A stretch of DNA of 59,225 bases from Bacteroidota bacterium (GTDB lineage Bacteria > Bacteroidota > Bacteroidia > Flavobacteriales_D > Crocinitomicaceae): contig JAJRQK010000008.1 in the NCBI GenBank assembly GCA_024280295.1, positions 1 through 59,225 on the forward strand, written 5' to 3'. The translations under genes and the position numbers were made by a program. Shown here one piece after another: positions 1 to 7,673 of this stretch (position 1 is the stretch's first letter; each line of letters opens with the position of its first letter). The notes beneath the pieces were generated by a model. It was not told the origin of the DNA, did not search any database, and saw only the letters and a program-made list of their open reading frames with translations.

Positions 1-476
1 ACGACACCAACACTATTCTTCTTGATGTTAGATCGGTCGAAGAGTTTACTGGTGAGCGGAAAAAGAAAGGAGCCTTTCGAGCAGGTAGAATTCCATCAAG
101 TATCTTTTTAGATTGGGCTAATGCTATTCGATTTACTGAAGATAAAACATTGAAAGCAGTCCAAGAACTTGAGAAGATGTTTCAAAAAAGGGGAATTACT
201 AAAGATAAACACATCATCGTCTACTGCCAATCAGGGACGAGATCATCCCATACAACATTGGTGCTCACAGAAATTTTAAAATACACAAATGTTCAAAATT
301 ATGATGGTTCATGGATTGAGTGGAGTTTCAATAAAGAGCTTCCCATTAGAACAGGGGAGGTTGATATTCCATTAAAAGAAAAGAAAGATGAACCGAGTAC
401 AAACTATTGGTGGTTGATTTTAATTCCAGTTGCTGGAGTCTTATTTTTCTTCAATCGGAGGAGATTGAAAAAGTAG
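1..476 (+). CDS. Rhodanese-type sulfurtransferase with C-terminal membrane anchor (5' partial)
   Basis: The gene is cut by the window edge; its first complete codon is at base 3 and the frame is open from there. What remains matches the catalytic C-terminal domain of two-domain thiosulfate/3-mercaptopyruvate sulfurtransferases: a DVRSVEEFTGE segment, an R-AGRIP segment, the active-site loop VYCQSGTRSS whose Cys carries the persulfide, and the closing YDGSWIEW motif. After the domain comes a short charged linker, a hydrophobic stretch (YWWLILIPVAGVLFFF) and a basic tail (RRRLKK), so the protein probably ends in a membrane anchor with a cytoplasmic tail. That anchor is not usual for the family. 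An internal TTG at 150 is not a real start because the domain extends upstream of it. The next gene is convergent. Confidence 0.85.
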   Translation, partial: DTNTILLDVRSVEEFTGERKKKGAFRAGRIPSSIFLDWANAIRFTEDKTLKAVQELEKMFQKRGITKDKHIIVYCQSGTRSSHTTLVLTEILKYTNVQNYDGSWIEWSFNKELPIRTGEVDIPLKEKKDEPSTNYWWLILIPVAGVLFFFNRRRLKK

Positions 477-542
477 TTGAAGATTCTTGAAAACAGGTTT
501 CATCATTAATAATTAAACTGCTAAGTAATCAGTGTCATCGTA

Positions 543-1064
543 TCAGGAGATTAAATACTTGTAGTAAGCAAAAAATTCTCTGGTGCAGGAGTAAAAATCA
601 CGCCATTCAAAAAACGGTGCATGCACACCATAAACATTTTTTACTCCATTTTTTCTAAAAGCTAACTTTGCTCGAGAAATATGATGGTATTGACTTACTA
701 ATACGACCGAGCTCTCATTAGGAAATATTTTGATGAAGTTTTGAGCTGTAAACCCAGTGTTATTGCCATTATTATCAATGTGAATATCGCTTTTTGGAAT
801 CCCTTTCGAAATCAAATATTCGGACATTTTGTTGCCCTCAAAATGCCCTTCCTTTCCGAGTCCTCCGCTTACAAACAACTGAGTTACCATTCCTGATTTG
901 TAGATTTCTATCCTTTTATCCAATCGCGCTTTTAGTCGTTTTGAAGGAGGGCCATCTTCATTCACTTTGTTCCCGAATACTACTACCACTTTAGCTGATG
1001 AAGTTTCATCAACGAGCCCATCAGTTAGTATAAATAGCTGATGAAGACCAAACCAAGTTGTCAT
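543..1064 (-). CDS. DUF218 / YdcF-SanA-ElyC-like protein
   Basis: About 173 residues matching the DUF218 fold (YdcF/SanA/ElyC group), envelope-associated proteins of unclear biochemistry. Recognisable pieces are VVVFGNKVNEDGPPSKRLKARLDKRIEIY near the N-terminus, VSGGLGKEGHFEGNKMSEYLISKGIP in the middle, NGNNTGFTAQNF, and the late SQYHHISRAKLAFRK block. ATG at 1064 is chosen; a TTG two codons upstream (1070) is possible, and an in-frame stop lies just beyond it. Many relatives have a clear N-terminal membrane helix; here only a short hydrophobic start is present. The substrate cannot be named. Confidence 0.75.
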   Translation of the reverse strand: MTTWFGLHQLFILTDGLVDETSSAKVVVVFGNKVNEDGPPSKRLKARLDKRIEIYKSGMVTQLFVSGGLGKEGHFEGNKMSEYLISKGIPKSDIHIDNNGNNTGFTAQNFIKIFPNESSVVLVSQYHHISRAKLAFRKNGVKNVYGVHAPFFEWRDFYSCTREFFAYYKYLIS

Positions 1065-1169
1065 AATCAACCCAAAAAGTTTAATTCATTTTTTAAGCAT
1101 TTAATTTGTGAGTGTTGTCTTATGTCTAATAACTAACCTGTACAAGATAAGAAATTGGAGAATACTTGC

Positions 1170-1177
1170 TACTTTTG
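1170..1177 (+). promoter_or_regulatory. Bacteroidota -7 element, predicted leaderless
   Basis: TACTTTTG matches TAnnTTTG exactly and ends 4 bases before the ATG at 1182. The transcription start would fall on or next to the start codon. Confidence 0.6.
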
Positions 1178-1181
1178 ATCA

Positions 1182-1712
1182 ATGTCAATCAGAATTGTGT
1201 CCTCCGCAGACATCCGTTTTACTAAACAAGAACAACATCGCTTGTTCGAAATAATGCGAATCGCCTATGCTTCTACAGAAACAGAAATTTGGGGAGAAAA
1301 CTATGTCCGTATTGTTGAAGATGAATATTCGGAACTGATCACAAGCGGAAAAATTACTGTGGCTTTTTACAACGATGAAATTGCAGGGTGTAATCAGGTT
1401 TACGATCGAGAAGATGGATCTTATGGATTTGGACTCTTAGCAACTCACATGGATTTTACTAAAAAGGGAATAGGCTCTGCACTGGTACAAGATGCCGAAC
1501 AACGAGCAAAGAAGGACGGTGCAGCATACATGGAAATAGAAATTTTGCGTCCACGCGACATTGAAGTTGCAGGTAAGGTAATTCTTCAAAAGTGGTACGA
1601 ATCTATGGGGTATGAATATGTTTACTCTGAAAATTTCGCGAACCGTAAACCAATCAAAGCAAAACGACTGCTTGTTCCTTCAAATTTCGATTGTTACCGC
1701 AAAACACTGTGA
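1182..1712 (+). CDS. GNAT-family N-acetyltransferase
   Basis: A 176-residue single-domain GNAT acetyltransferase using acetyl-CoA on an unidentified small molecule or protein amine. The beta4-alpha3 acetyl-CoA segment is visible as LATHMDFTKKGIGSALVQDAEQRAKKDGA, with the loop G-K-G-I-G in place of the commoner Q/RxxGxG/A. It is followed by a YMEIEILRP strand and the KWYESMGYEYVY ending typical of the fold. The ATG at 1182 sits 4 bases after an exact -7 promoter element, so translation may begin at the first base of the mRNA; the fold starts immediately (IRIVSSADIRF), leaving no room for a later start. Its stop overlaps the end of the convergent bestrophin gene by 19 bases. Confidence 0.88.
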   Translation: MSIRIVSSADIRFTKQEQHRLFEIMRIAYASTETEIWGENYVRIVEDEYSELITSGKITVAFYNDEIAGCNQVYDREDGSYGFGLLATHMDFTKKGIGSALVQDAEQRAKKDGAAYMEIEILRPRDIEVAGKVILQKWYESMGYEYVYSENFANRKPIKAKRLLVPSNFDCYRKTL

Positions 1713-2581
1713 CTTGACTCAAATACTTGATTCACATTTTTCTTGATCATAATGCATAAATCGTCAGTAGGCAAATCATTCGCATCATTTCCGAAAGGGT
1801 CTTCAATTTCCTCTGCTAGAACCTCCATAGAGACAAGAACATAGAATACAAATGTGGCGATCAATGCTGAAAAGTAACCAAATGTCGTCACAAATGCTAA
1901 TGGCATTGTCGTGATATAAATAAAAATGAATTTCTTCAAGAAAAGGCTGTATGAAAAGGGAATAGGTGTGTTTAAAATTCGTTCACAAGCCCCTAAACTA
2001 TCAAGCAAAGCATTTAAATTTTTGTCAATCAATAGAAACTCTTCCTCCGTTAATTTACCTTGAGTTTTCAAGCTTTTAAGTCGCTTGTACATCAAATTTA
2101 TAAGGTGAAGTGGCGGGTGACCTTTACCCATTATTTCTTGTGCTTCGAATTCTGTAAGCTCTAATTCTTCGATTTTAACATCGCGGCGCAGGTGTTCCTT
2201 TGAGGCAAAAGTGAAGTTCGGAATCATTCGTTTGAAGAACTCTCGATCTTCATCTGGTAATTCAAGCATGTTAATTTTTACGGCCAAATTCCGAGTGTCA
2301 TTAACCATGCAACCCCATTTTTTTCGTCCTTCCCACCAACGATCATAGGCAGTGTTAGTACGAAAAACAAGCAGTAGTGAGATCACAAACCCGACAAGTG
2401 AGTAAACGGCAACAAGTTGACTTAAAAACTTAGCTTCTGGGAAAAAAGTGATTTCAAGATAGGCGACAAGAATTGTGAATAAGCCAATATATATTAGCTC
2501 CTTCCATAAAATCCTAAATGTATCGCTCTTGTGAAAGGCAAAAATTAATTGAAACCAACTTTTTGGATTGTATTTTATCAT
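1694..2581 (-). CDS. Bestrophin-family anion channel
   Basis: A 295-residue membrane protein of the bestrophin family (formerly UPF0187), pentameric anion channels of the inner membrane. The N-terminus carries the family pattern of an amphipathic stretch, then a first helix pair (IGLFTILVAYLEI; LVAVYSLVGFVISLLLVFRTNTAYDRWWEGRK). FRTNTAYDRWWEGRK is the diagnostic piece. A later helix pair (FIYITTMPLAFVTTFGYFSALIATFVFYVLVSMEVLAEEIEDPFG) includes the conserved E-EIEDPFG ending. It starts 12 bases after the HAD phosphatase stop, so the two are probably co-transcribed. Confidence 0.92.
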   Translation of the reverse strand: MIKYNPKSWFQLIFAFHKSDTFRILWKELIYIGLFTILVAYLEITFFPEAKFLSQLVAVYSLVGFVISLLLVFRTNTAYDRWWEGRKKWGCMVNDTRNLAVKINMLELPDEDREFFKRMIPNFTFASKEHLRRDVKIEELELTEFEAQEIMGKGHPPLHLINLMYKRLKSLKTQGKLTEEEFLLIDKNLNALLDSLGACERILNTPIPFSYSLFLKKFIFIYITTMPLAFVTTFGYFSALIATFVFYVLVSMEVLAEEIEDPFGNDANDLPTDDLCIMIKKNVNQVFESSHSVLR

Positions 2582-2593
2582 CTTATCTATTAA

Positions 2594-3256
2594 CTAGTTC
2601 TTGATTGCAGCCAAAAATAGTGACATCTCTTCAAACATAAAATCTGCCACACTTAATTTGGGTTCGGGGTGATGTGTTTTCTCAGGAATACACACAACTT
2701 TCATTTTTGCAGCTCTTCCAGAAATTATTCCATTCAAGGAGTCTTCAATGACTAAACATTTCTCCACAATTACGTTTAGCTTATTTGCAACCGTCATATA
2801 AACTGCTGGATGAGGTTTTCCGTAAGCCTCATTTTCGGCAGAATGTACTACTTCAAATCGATCGCGAATTCCTAATGATTCAAGAACGACTTCTATCAGA
2901 ACACTGTAAGATGAGGTTGCTAATCCAACCTTTATTCCAGAATCATTCAAGAACTTTGTAGTTTCCATCACGCCAGGAAGTGGATCGCCATTTTGCTGAA
3001 TTAACTCTACCATTCGATCGACAATTCCTTGCTCAACTTCTTTTGGTGTCGCATTTTCCCAACCCGTTTCATTATACCAGTATTCGATTACCTCATCGAT
3101 ACGCAAACCAACTGTTTTTTGAAAATCTGTTTTTGTAAGACTGCAACCCACTGAATCAAATGCTTCTTGCATAGCGATTTTCCAAAGTGGTTCTGAGTCG
3201 ATAAGAACACCATCCATGTCAAATATTACTGCGTCGAACTTTTTAATGTCAATCAT
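2594..3256 (-). CDS. HAD-family sugar-phosphate phosphatase (HxpB/YniC-like)
   Basis: About 220 residues of the HAD superfamily, beta-phosphoglucomutase-like subgroup. Motif I is FDMDGVLIDSEP (nucleophile and acid/base Asp), motif II is the Thr/Ser in LATSS, and the late GKPHP plus CLVIEDSLNGI block supplies the conserved Lys and Asp residues. The sequence after motif I (LW, then VGLRIDEVIEYWY) resembles E. coli HxpB (YniC), a hexitol/2-deoxyglucose phosphatase, so a sugar-phosphate substrate is likely but not shown. The ATG at 3256 is preferred to the upstream one at 3301: it begins right before the conserved core and lies 5 bases after an exact -7 element. Confidence 0.88.
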   Translation of the reverse strand: MIDIKKFDAVIFDMDGVLIDSEPLWKIAMQEAFDSVGCSLTKTDFQKTVGLRIDEVIEYWYNETGWENATPKEVEQGIVDRMVELIQQNGDPLPGVMETTKFLNDSGIKVGLATSSYSVLIEVVLESLGIRDRFEVVHSAENEAYGKPHPAVYMTVANKLNVIVEKCLVIEDSLNGIISGRAAKMKVVCIPEKTHHPEPKLSVADFMFEEMSLFLAAIKN

Positions 3257-3261
3257 TGATG

Positions 3262-3269
3262 CAAAGATA
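3262..3269 (-). promoter_or_regulatory. Bacteroidota -7 element, predicted leaderless
   Basis: On the minus strand TATCTTTG is an exact TAnnTTTG match and ends 5 bases before the HAD gene ATG at 3256. Confidence 0.6.
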
Positions 3270-3395
3270 GTCCGAATAAATAAATGATGAGTTACACACA
3301 ATTTCTATCAAAATACATCGTAGTTATAAGAGTATAAGCAATGATGCAAAACCGTAACACATTCGAAAATGGTGTGTTATATTAAAAAACTGTGT

Positions 3396-3878
3396 ATGAG
3401 AACTCTCCTTATCTCCTCTCTCATTTCGCTCGCAAGTTTAACCGTAAACGCCCAGCAATATAACACTGCAATTGGAATTAAGGGCGATTGGTCAAATCTT
3501 AATGTGGGCTTAGGTCAATTGAGTGTCAAACATTTTTTTAACTCTTCAAATGCAATAGACGCTAGTATTGGTTTTGGCAGGCGATATGGATGGCTGAACC
3601 TCATGTACGAACATAACCAACCATTTATTGGTAATACGGATTGGTATTTTGGTGTTGGTGCCGATTTTGGAATTTGGAACACGAATTATGATGATCGCTA
3701 CGAGTCAAGTGAGCGTTCAGGAGTCTGGACGGGGATCAATGGAAATATTGGAATTGAATATACCTTTGCTGACATGCCTATTAACTTGGCATTTGACATG
3801 GGACCAACATTTCGAATCGCACCAGATGTGAAATTAGGAATTTTGGCTGGCTTTGCATTGCGCTATGCCTTTCGTTAA
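3396..3878 (+). CDS. Small outer-membrane beta-barrel protein
   Basis: About 160 residues. An N-terminal signal peptide (MRTLLISSLISLASLTVNAQ, cut after the Ala-Gln) is followed by alternating aromatic and glycine-rich strands (AIGIKGDWSNLNVGLG, ASIGFGRRYG, WYFGVGADFGIW, GILAGFALRYAFR) and a terminal aromatic-Arg pair, typical of small porin-like or OmpW-like eight-strand barrels. The ATG at 3396 gives a clean signal peptide; an earlier in-frame ATG at 3369 would add nine residues. The function is unknown, and the next gene is convergent. Confidence 0.7.
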   Translation: MRTLLISSLISLASLTVNAQQYNTAIGIKGDWSNLNVGLGQLSVKHFFNSSNAIDASIGFGRRYGWLNLMYEHNQPFIGNTDWYFGVGADFGIWNTNYDDRYESSERSGVWTGINGNIGIEYTFADMPINLAFDMGPTFRIAPDVKLGILAGFALRYAFR

Positions 3879-3967
3879 ATAGCACGCTTTTTATACATAT
3901 TTGATTCAATCAAGTTTCTGGTATGGGAAATTGCCCCCCACTTGTTACAAGTAGAAAAGACCTTTAA

Positions 3968-5170
3968 TCAGTCTAGCAATTTAAGTTTTTCCATTTTTTC
4001 ATAAATGGTTCTTCCAAATAAGGCATATCCTTTTTTATTGAAATGCGTGTCAAGAGGATAGTAGTAATCAGTAATTGAAACGCCCATTTTCTCAAAGGCC
4101 CTGGAAGTATCTAGATAATTAATCTTTTCTCTTTTTAAGAAATTAGCGAGTTCTGTTTGACCAAAAAAAGGTGTATGCTTTCCATTCTTAAATTCTTGAA
4201 TGGACGGTTGAAGTACAACTAGTAATTGTGTTTCTTGGCTTGTTGTCAGCTCTTTGAATCGTGTTATAACATCTTTAAGCACTTCTACTGCTCTCTGTTT
4301 TGATGCTCTAGGATCTTCCTCCTTGATTAAGTTTGTGTTATATCCAAAAACATTCTGTGCAATCATACGGAATAAATGATTAGATGCATAAATCCACTCC
4401 CATGATGGGGGGCTTTTTCCTGCTGTTCCATCTGCATGAAATCGTTCAAACCCACCCCGACTAATAATATCATAAACATCTGTACTGTTGATCGTTAATA
4501 TCAAAAAGTTTGAGTTAAATTGAGTCAACTTATCACGATACAAAACGAATTCAAAAACAGGGTCGCTACCACCAATCCCTCCATTTATTGTGCTCACATT
4601 GTGCGACTTCCACCTTTCCTCCATCTCTTTTACCCAAGAATCTTCATAACTAGTTCCAACACCTTCTGTAAACGAGTCTCCTAATGCTAAAATTCGATAC
4701 GTTGATCCTTTGTCCTTTGAAACCTCCCTTTCTGAAATTCCAATAGAATTTACATTTCTGCTAAACAGGAATTCTTTTTTTTGATTTGTTATTACTGTAT
4801 TCGGGGGGTGTACCCAGTACCACGAATCTAAATTTTCTTGCTCTGCGATTGAAAAATAATTACCCTCTGCTTGTTCGGAATATGTCTGCATAGTTCCTGT
4901 CAGACGAATAATGAAATCCGTGATGAATAAAATAATAAAGGTGAAACGTGATGTTAATATTATCGAGTTTTTTTTTAACCGTATATTTTTAATCAATCCT
5001 AGGAGAAGAAACAGTACTCCTTCAACTAAAAATGCCAAGCCCAAGAGTAGTAATATATTTCCAAAAAACAAGTAATAATAATTGCTGTAATTAATTAAAT
5101 AGTAGGCTCCACATAGAAATAATGATGCGACGACTAACTTGATTCCAGCAGAGAGTGAAAATTGACGCAT
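3968..5170 (-). CDS. Membrane-anchored SGNH/GDSL hydrolase
   Basis: A 400-residue protein with about three N-terminal membrane helices (residues 10-27, 31-60 and 70-90) and an external SGNH-hydrolase domain. Block I is ALGDSFTEG with Ser166 as the nucleophile; block II is near GGIGGSDP; block III is LTINSTDVYD with the conserved Asn; block V is LDTHFNKKGY with Asp374 and His376. Such proteins act as esterases or acyltransferases on envelope glycans. No acyltransferase-3 or MBOAT partner is seen beside it. A TATCTTTA element lies 17 bases upstream of the ATG. Confidence 0.8.
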   Translation of the reverse strand: MRQFSLSAGIKLVVASLFLCGAYYLINYSNYYYLFFGNILLLLGLAFLVEGVLFLLLGLIKNIRLKKNSIILTSRFTFIILFITDFIIRLTGTMQTYSEQAEGNYFSIAEQENLDSWYWVHPPNTVITNQKKEFLFSRNVNSIGISEREVSKDKGSTYRILALGDSFTEGVGTSYEDSWVKEMEERWKSHNVSTINGGIGGSDPVFEFVLYRDKLTQFNSNFLILTINSTDVYDIISRGGFERFHADGTAGKSPPSWEWIYASNHLFRMIAQNVFGYNTNLIKEEDPRASKQRAVEVLKDVITRFKELTTSQETQLLVVLQPSIQEFKNGKHTPFFGQTELANFLKREKINYLDTSRAFEKMGVSITDYYYPLDTHFNKKGYALFGRTIYEKMEKLKLLD

Positions 5171-5495
5171 TGTAGAAGTTTCGTTGATAAAGATAGTTGC
5201 TTTTTATCAAAACGATTCCATGAACTATTGGCATAATTGTAATAGTTTGTTCCTGTGGAGTTCTTTGACACCCAGATTTGACGCAACGCGCAGTTATCTT
5301 GTAATGAAATTAAAGTGTTGTAACACCTCTGTTCCACTTGTATCATAGGCATTCCAATCGCCCAGCCAAAAATTAAACTGATGGTAGTTTTCAGCACAAC
5401 ATATACTTGAAGAGTTCTGAGAAAACGTGATATTGCTTGCTAGTAGAGCAATAGAAAGAAGGGGGGGGCATAAACGGAGTTTACCCGGAGAGAGA
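5171..5495. other. Gene-poor stretch with an unassigned open frame and a G8 tract
   Basis: No recognised gene lies here. The minus strand is open from about 5439 to 5134, overlapping the SGNH gene start in another frame. It encodes a hydrophobic start (LKTTISLIFGWAIGMPM) and an unremarkable rest, with only a GTG near the front and no promoter. A run of eight G bases lies at 5461-5468. The stretch may be plain intergenic DNA or a decayed gene, and I do not call it coding. Confidence 0.35.
5188..5195 (-). promoter_or_regulatory. -7 element before the SGNH gene
   Basis: TATCTTTA on the minus strand differs from TAnnTTTG in its last base and ends 17 bases before the ATG at 5170, leaving a short leader. 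Confidence 0.4.
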
Positions 5496-6347
5496 CTAAT
5501 CCTTAGACTTCTTTTCGAAATTTGGGACTAGGTAGTAGAGTTTTGGTCCACCAAACAGAAAGCGTTTTTCATCTGCAACCACAATTCCTCCGCTTATTGT
5601 CACGACTAAAGATTCTTTTTGGCTGAAGTTTTCATATTTCATTTCAGTTTGCCCTGAGAAGGTACCATTCGAATAGGTTCGTTTCAAAATTCGATTGTAT
5701 GTTGAAAGATAAAAGTTATTGCCATTTACATCTACGGCTGTTACTGCATCTTTTAAGAAGCCGTTTCTTCCGATAAAGATTTCATTTTTCTTCTTTAGTT
5801 TATATTCACCAGCAGATGTTGGAACTTTATAAACCCACGTCATTCCATCAGTAGGGTTTGCCCTACTCTTCGTAAACAGAAAAATCGAATCGTTGTACAC
5901 CGTGATAGCTTCAACATCAAATCGCATGTTTGCCTTTTCAGGAGGAAATTCTTTTTGCTCTTTGTATTTTATTTTTATTTTTTTCGCTTCGACCTCCTTT
6001 TTTTCTCGCACTTTTTTAATCGATACTTTGTAAATGACAAGATCCTTTCGCTCATTGAGGTTATTACCTACATCTGCGATATAAAGATGCTTCTTGTCAA
6101 CAGCAATGTCTTCCCAATCAACATTCTTTGCGTTCTCTATCTTTACTTTTTTAGTGATCTTTCCACGAATATCGAGTAAATAGATAACCGCTTTATCACC
6201 GCCATCATTGAGTGCAACAAAGGTTGAATCATCGAGCATTTCAAGGCCAGATATTTCCTGCAACTCATCGTCAAGATCAAACGTTTGTGCATATCCCATT
6301 GAATGCACAAAGACCAAAAGGAGCGTTATGTATTTAGTCTGTTTCAT
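5496..6347 (-). CDS. Exported propeller-like protein of unknown function
   Basis: A 283-residue protein with a signal peptide (MKQTKYITLLLVFVHSMGYAQ). The mature part shows repeated beta-rich phrases resembling a propeller fold: ISGLEMLDDSTFVALNDGG, VDWEDIAVDKKHLYIADVGNN, FDVEAITVYNDSIFLFTKSR, and DAVTAVDVNGNNFYLSTYN. The pairing of ISGL, DWEDIA, DVGNN-R and DVEA recurs in a Bacteroidota family of unknown role that vaguely recalls SdiA-regulated or esterase-like propellers. No catalytic residues could be assigned. It follows the CorC-type gene by 26 bases in the same direction. Confidence 0.7.
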   Translation of the reverse strand: MKQTKYITLLLVFVHSMGYAQTFDLDDELQEISGLEMLDDSTFVALNDGGDKAVIYLLDIRGKITKKVKIENAKNVDWEDIAVDKKHLYIADVGNNLNERKDLVIYKVSIKKVREKKEVEAKKIKIKYKEQKEFPPEKANMRFDVEAITVYNDSIFLFTKSRANPTDGMTWVYKVPTSAGEYKLKKKNEIFIGRNGFLKDAVTAVDVNGNNFYLSTYNRILKRTYSNGTFSGQTEMKYENFSQKESLVVTISGGIVVADEKRFLFGGPKLYYLVPNFEKKSKD

Positions 6348-6373
6348 TATTAAAACTGCGACAACTAAATTCT

Positions 6374-7627
6374 TTAATTCAGTTTAAGATGAACAACTTC
6401 AATTCGATTGTCGCTCACTTCTTCAACTACTATTGTCAAGTTATTTAATTCAAGTCTCGTGCCAGCTTTAGGGATTCTCTCCAAATGATGAATAATAAGC
6501 CCTCCGAGTGTTTCATATTCTTGGCCGTCATCAAGGTCTAATTTATATTCATCATTAAGATAGTCAACCTCCACACGTGCAGAGAACCGAAATTCTTTTT
6601 CACTAATTTTTTCCTCCAACCAATCCTCGCGATCGTGTTCATCCTCAATTTCCCCAAAAATTTCCTCTATCACATCTTCAATGGTGATAATTCCTGAAGT
6701 GCCACCATACTCATCAACAACAACAGCTATATTTCCAGATTTTGAGGCAAATAATTGTAGTAATTCTTTCCCTGGAATTGCTTCTGGAACAAAACTAATA
6801 GGAAGTAAAATTTGTTTGATCGATTTTGGGGCTTTAAACATCTCAAAGGAGTGCACATAACCAATGATGTTGTCAATATTCTCACGGTAAACGATGATTT
6901 TTGAAAGTCCAGTTTCAATAAACGTCTTCTTTAGATTTTCGATGGAATCTTTCTCGTCCATGGAGATGACTTCCGTTCTTGGAATCATGCAATCTCGCGC
7001 TTTCACAGAATCAAAATCAAGTGCATTCTTGAGGATTTGCATTTCGTTTCCGAGATCTTCCTCGTCATCCATTCGGTTATTAAGGTCATCAACATAATGT
7101 TCCAAATCAACTTTTGAAAACACTTTTTCTTTACGTGAATTTTCAACCTTCAACAAAGTAAGAAAGATGGAACTCAATCCTAATACTAAGTAAGTAGGAA
7201 TATACAGTATCATATAAATGACAACCATTGGAAGCACAGCAAGGCGTAAAAACCGATTAGGATTTATCTGCACAAAGGTCTTAGGTAAAAACTCAGCAAC
7301 AATAAGCACAACCGCCGTGGACAATAACGTTTGCAGGATTAGCATAATTCCACCTTGATCAACTCCCCAAGATCCGATTATTGGATTGAGAAGAACCGCA
7401 GAAAATAATCCGAAAAACACGAGCGAAATATTATTTCCAAGAAGGAGCATCGCAAGGAAGTGTGATTCACGCTTATAGAAAAAACCTATCGTTTTACCAT
7501 TAATTGTTCCTTTTGACCTATCTAATTCGATTTTTAGGCGATTCGAAGATATAAACGCGATCTCCATTCCAGAGAAAAATCCAGAAAAAATTAAGGTGAT
7601 AATGATGCCAATAAGCGGAATTTCCAT
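6374..7627 (-). CDS. Hemolysin-family CNNM/CorC-like transporter (GldE-like)
   Basis: A 417-residue inner-membrane protein. Residues 1-190 form a DUF21/CNNM membrane domain (FSGFFSGMEIAFISSNRLKIELD is diagnostic). Next is a CBS-domain pair, starting near RDCMIPRTEVISMDEKDSIENL and including VVVDEYGGTSGIITIEDVIEEIFGEIEDEHD. The last 80 residues form the CorC_HlyC domain (YETLGGLIIHHLERIPKAG). Members act in Mg2+/Co2+ homeostasis; in flavobacteria a relative, GldE, is tied to gliding. Without gliding genes nearby I cannot tell which role applies. It sits 46 bases after purD, with its own candidate -7 element, so it may be transcribed both with purD and alone. Confidence 0.88.
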   Translation of the reverse strand: MEIPLIGIIITLIFSGFFSGMEIAFISSNRLKIELDRSKGTINGKTIGFFYKRESHFLAMLLLGNNISLVFFGLFSAVLLNPIIGSWGVDQGGIMLILQTLLSTAVVLIVAEFLPKTFVQINPNRFLRLAVLPMVVIYMILYIPTYLVLGLSSIFLTLLKVENSRKEKVFSKVDLEHYVDDLNNRMDDEEDLGNEMQILKNALDFDSVKARDCMIPRTEVISMDEKDSIENLKKTFIETGLSKIIVYRENIDNIIGYVHSFEMFKAPKSIKQILLPISFVPEAIPGKELLQLFASKSGNIAVVVDEYGGTSGIITIEDVIEEIFGEIEDEHDREDWLEEKISEKEFRFSARVEVDYLNDEYKLDLDDGQEYETLGGLIIHHLERIPKAGTRLELNNLTIVVEEVSDNRIEVVHLKLN

Positions 7628-7651
7628 TTATCCGATGAGGGTATTAGAAAA

Positions 7652-7659
7652 GAAAGATA
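7652..7659 (-). promoter_or_regulatory. -7 element before the CorC-like gene
   Basis: TATCTTTC on the minus strand has one mismatch to TAnnTTTG and lies 24 bases before the ATG at 7627, between purD and this gene. Confidence 0.35.
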
Positions 7660-7673
7660 CGAAATCTATCTGT

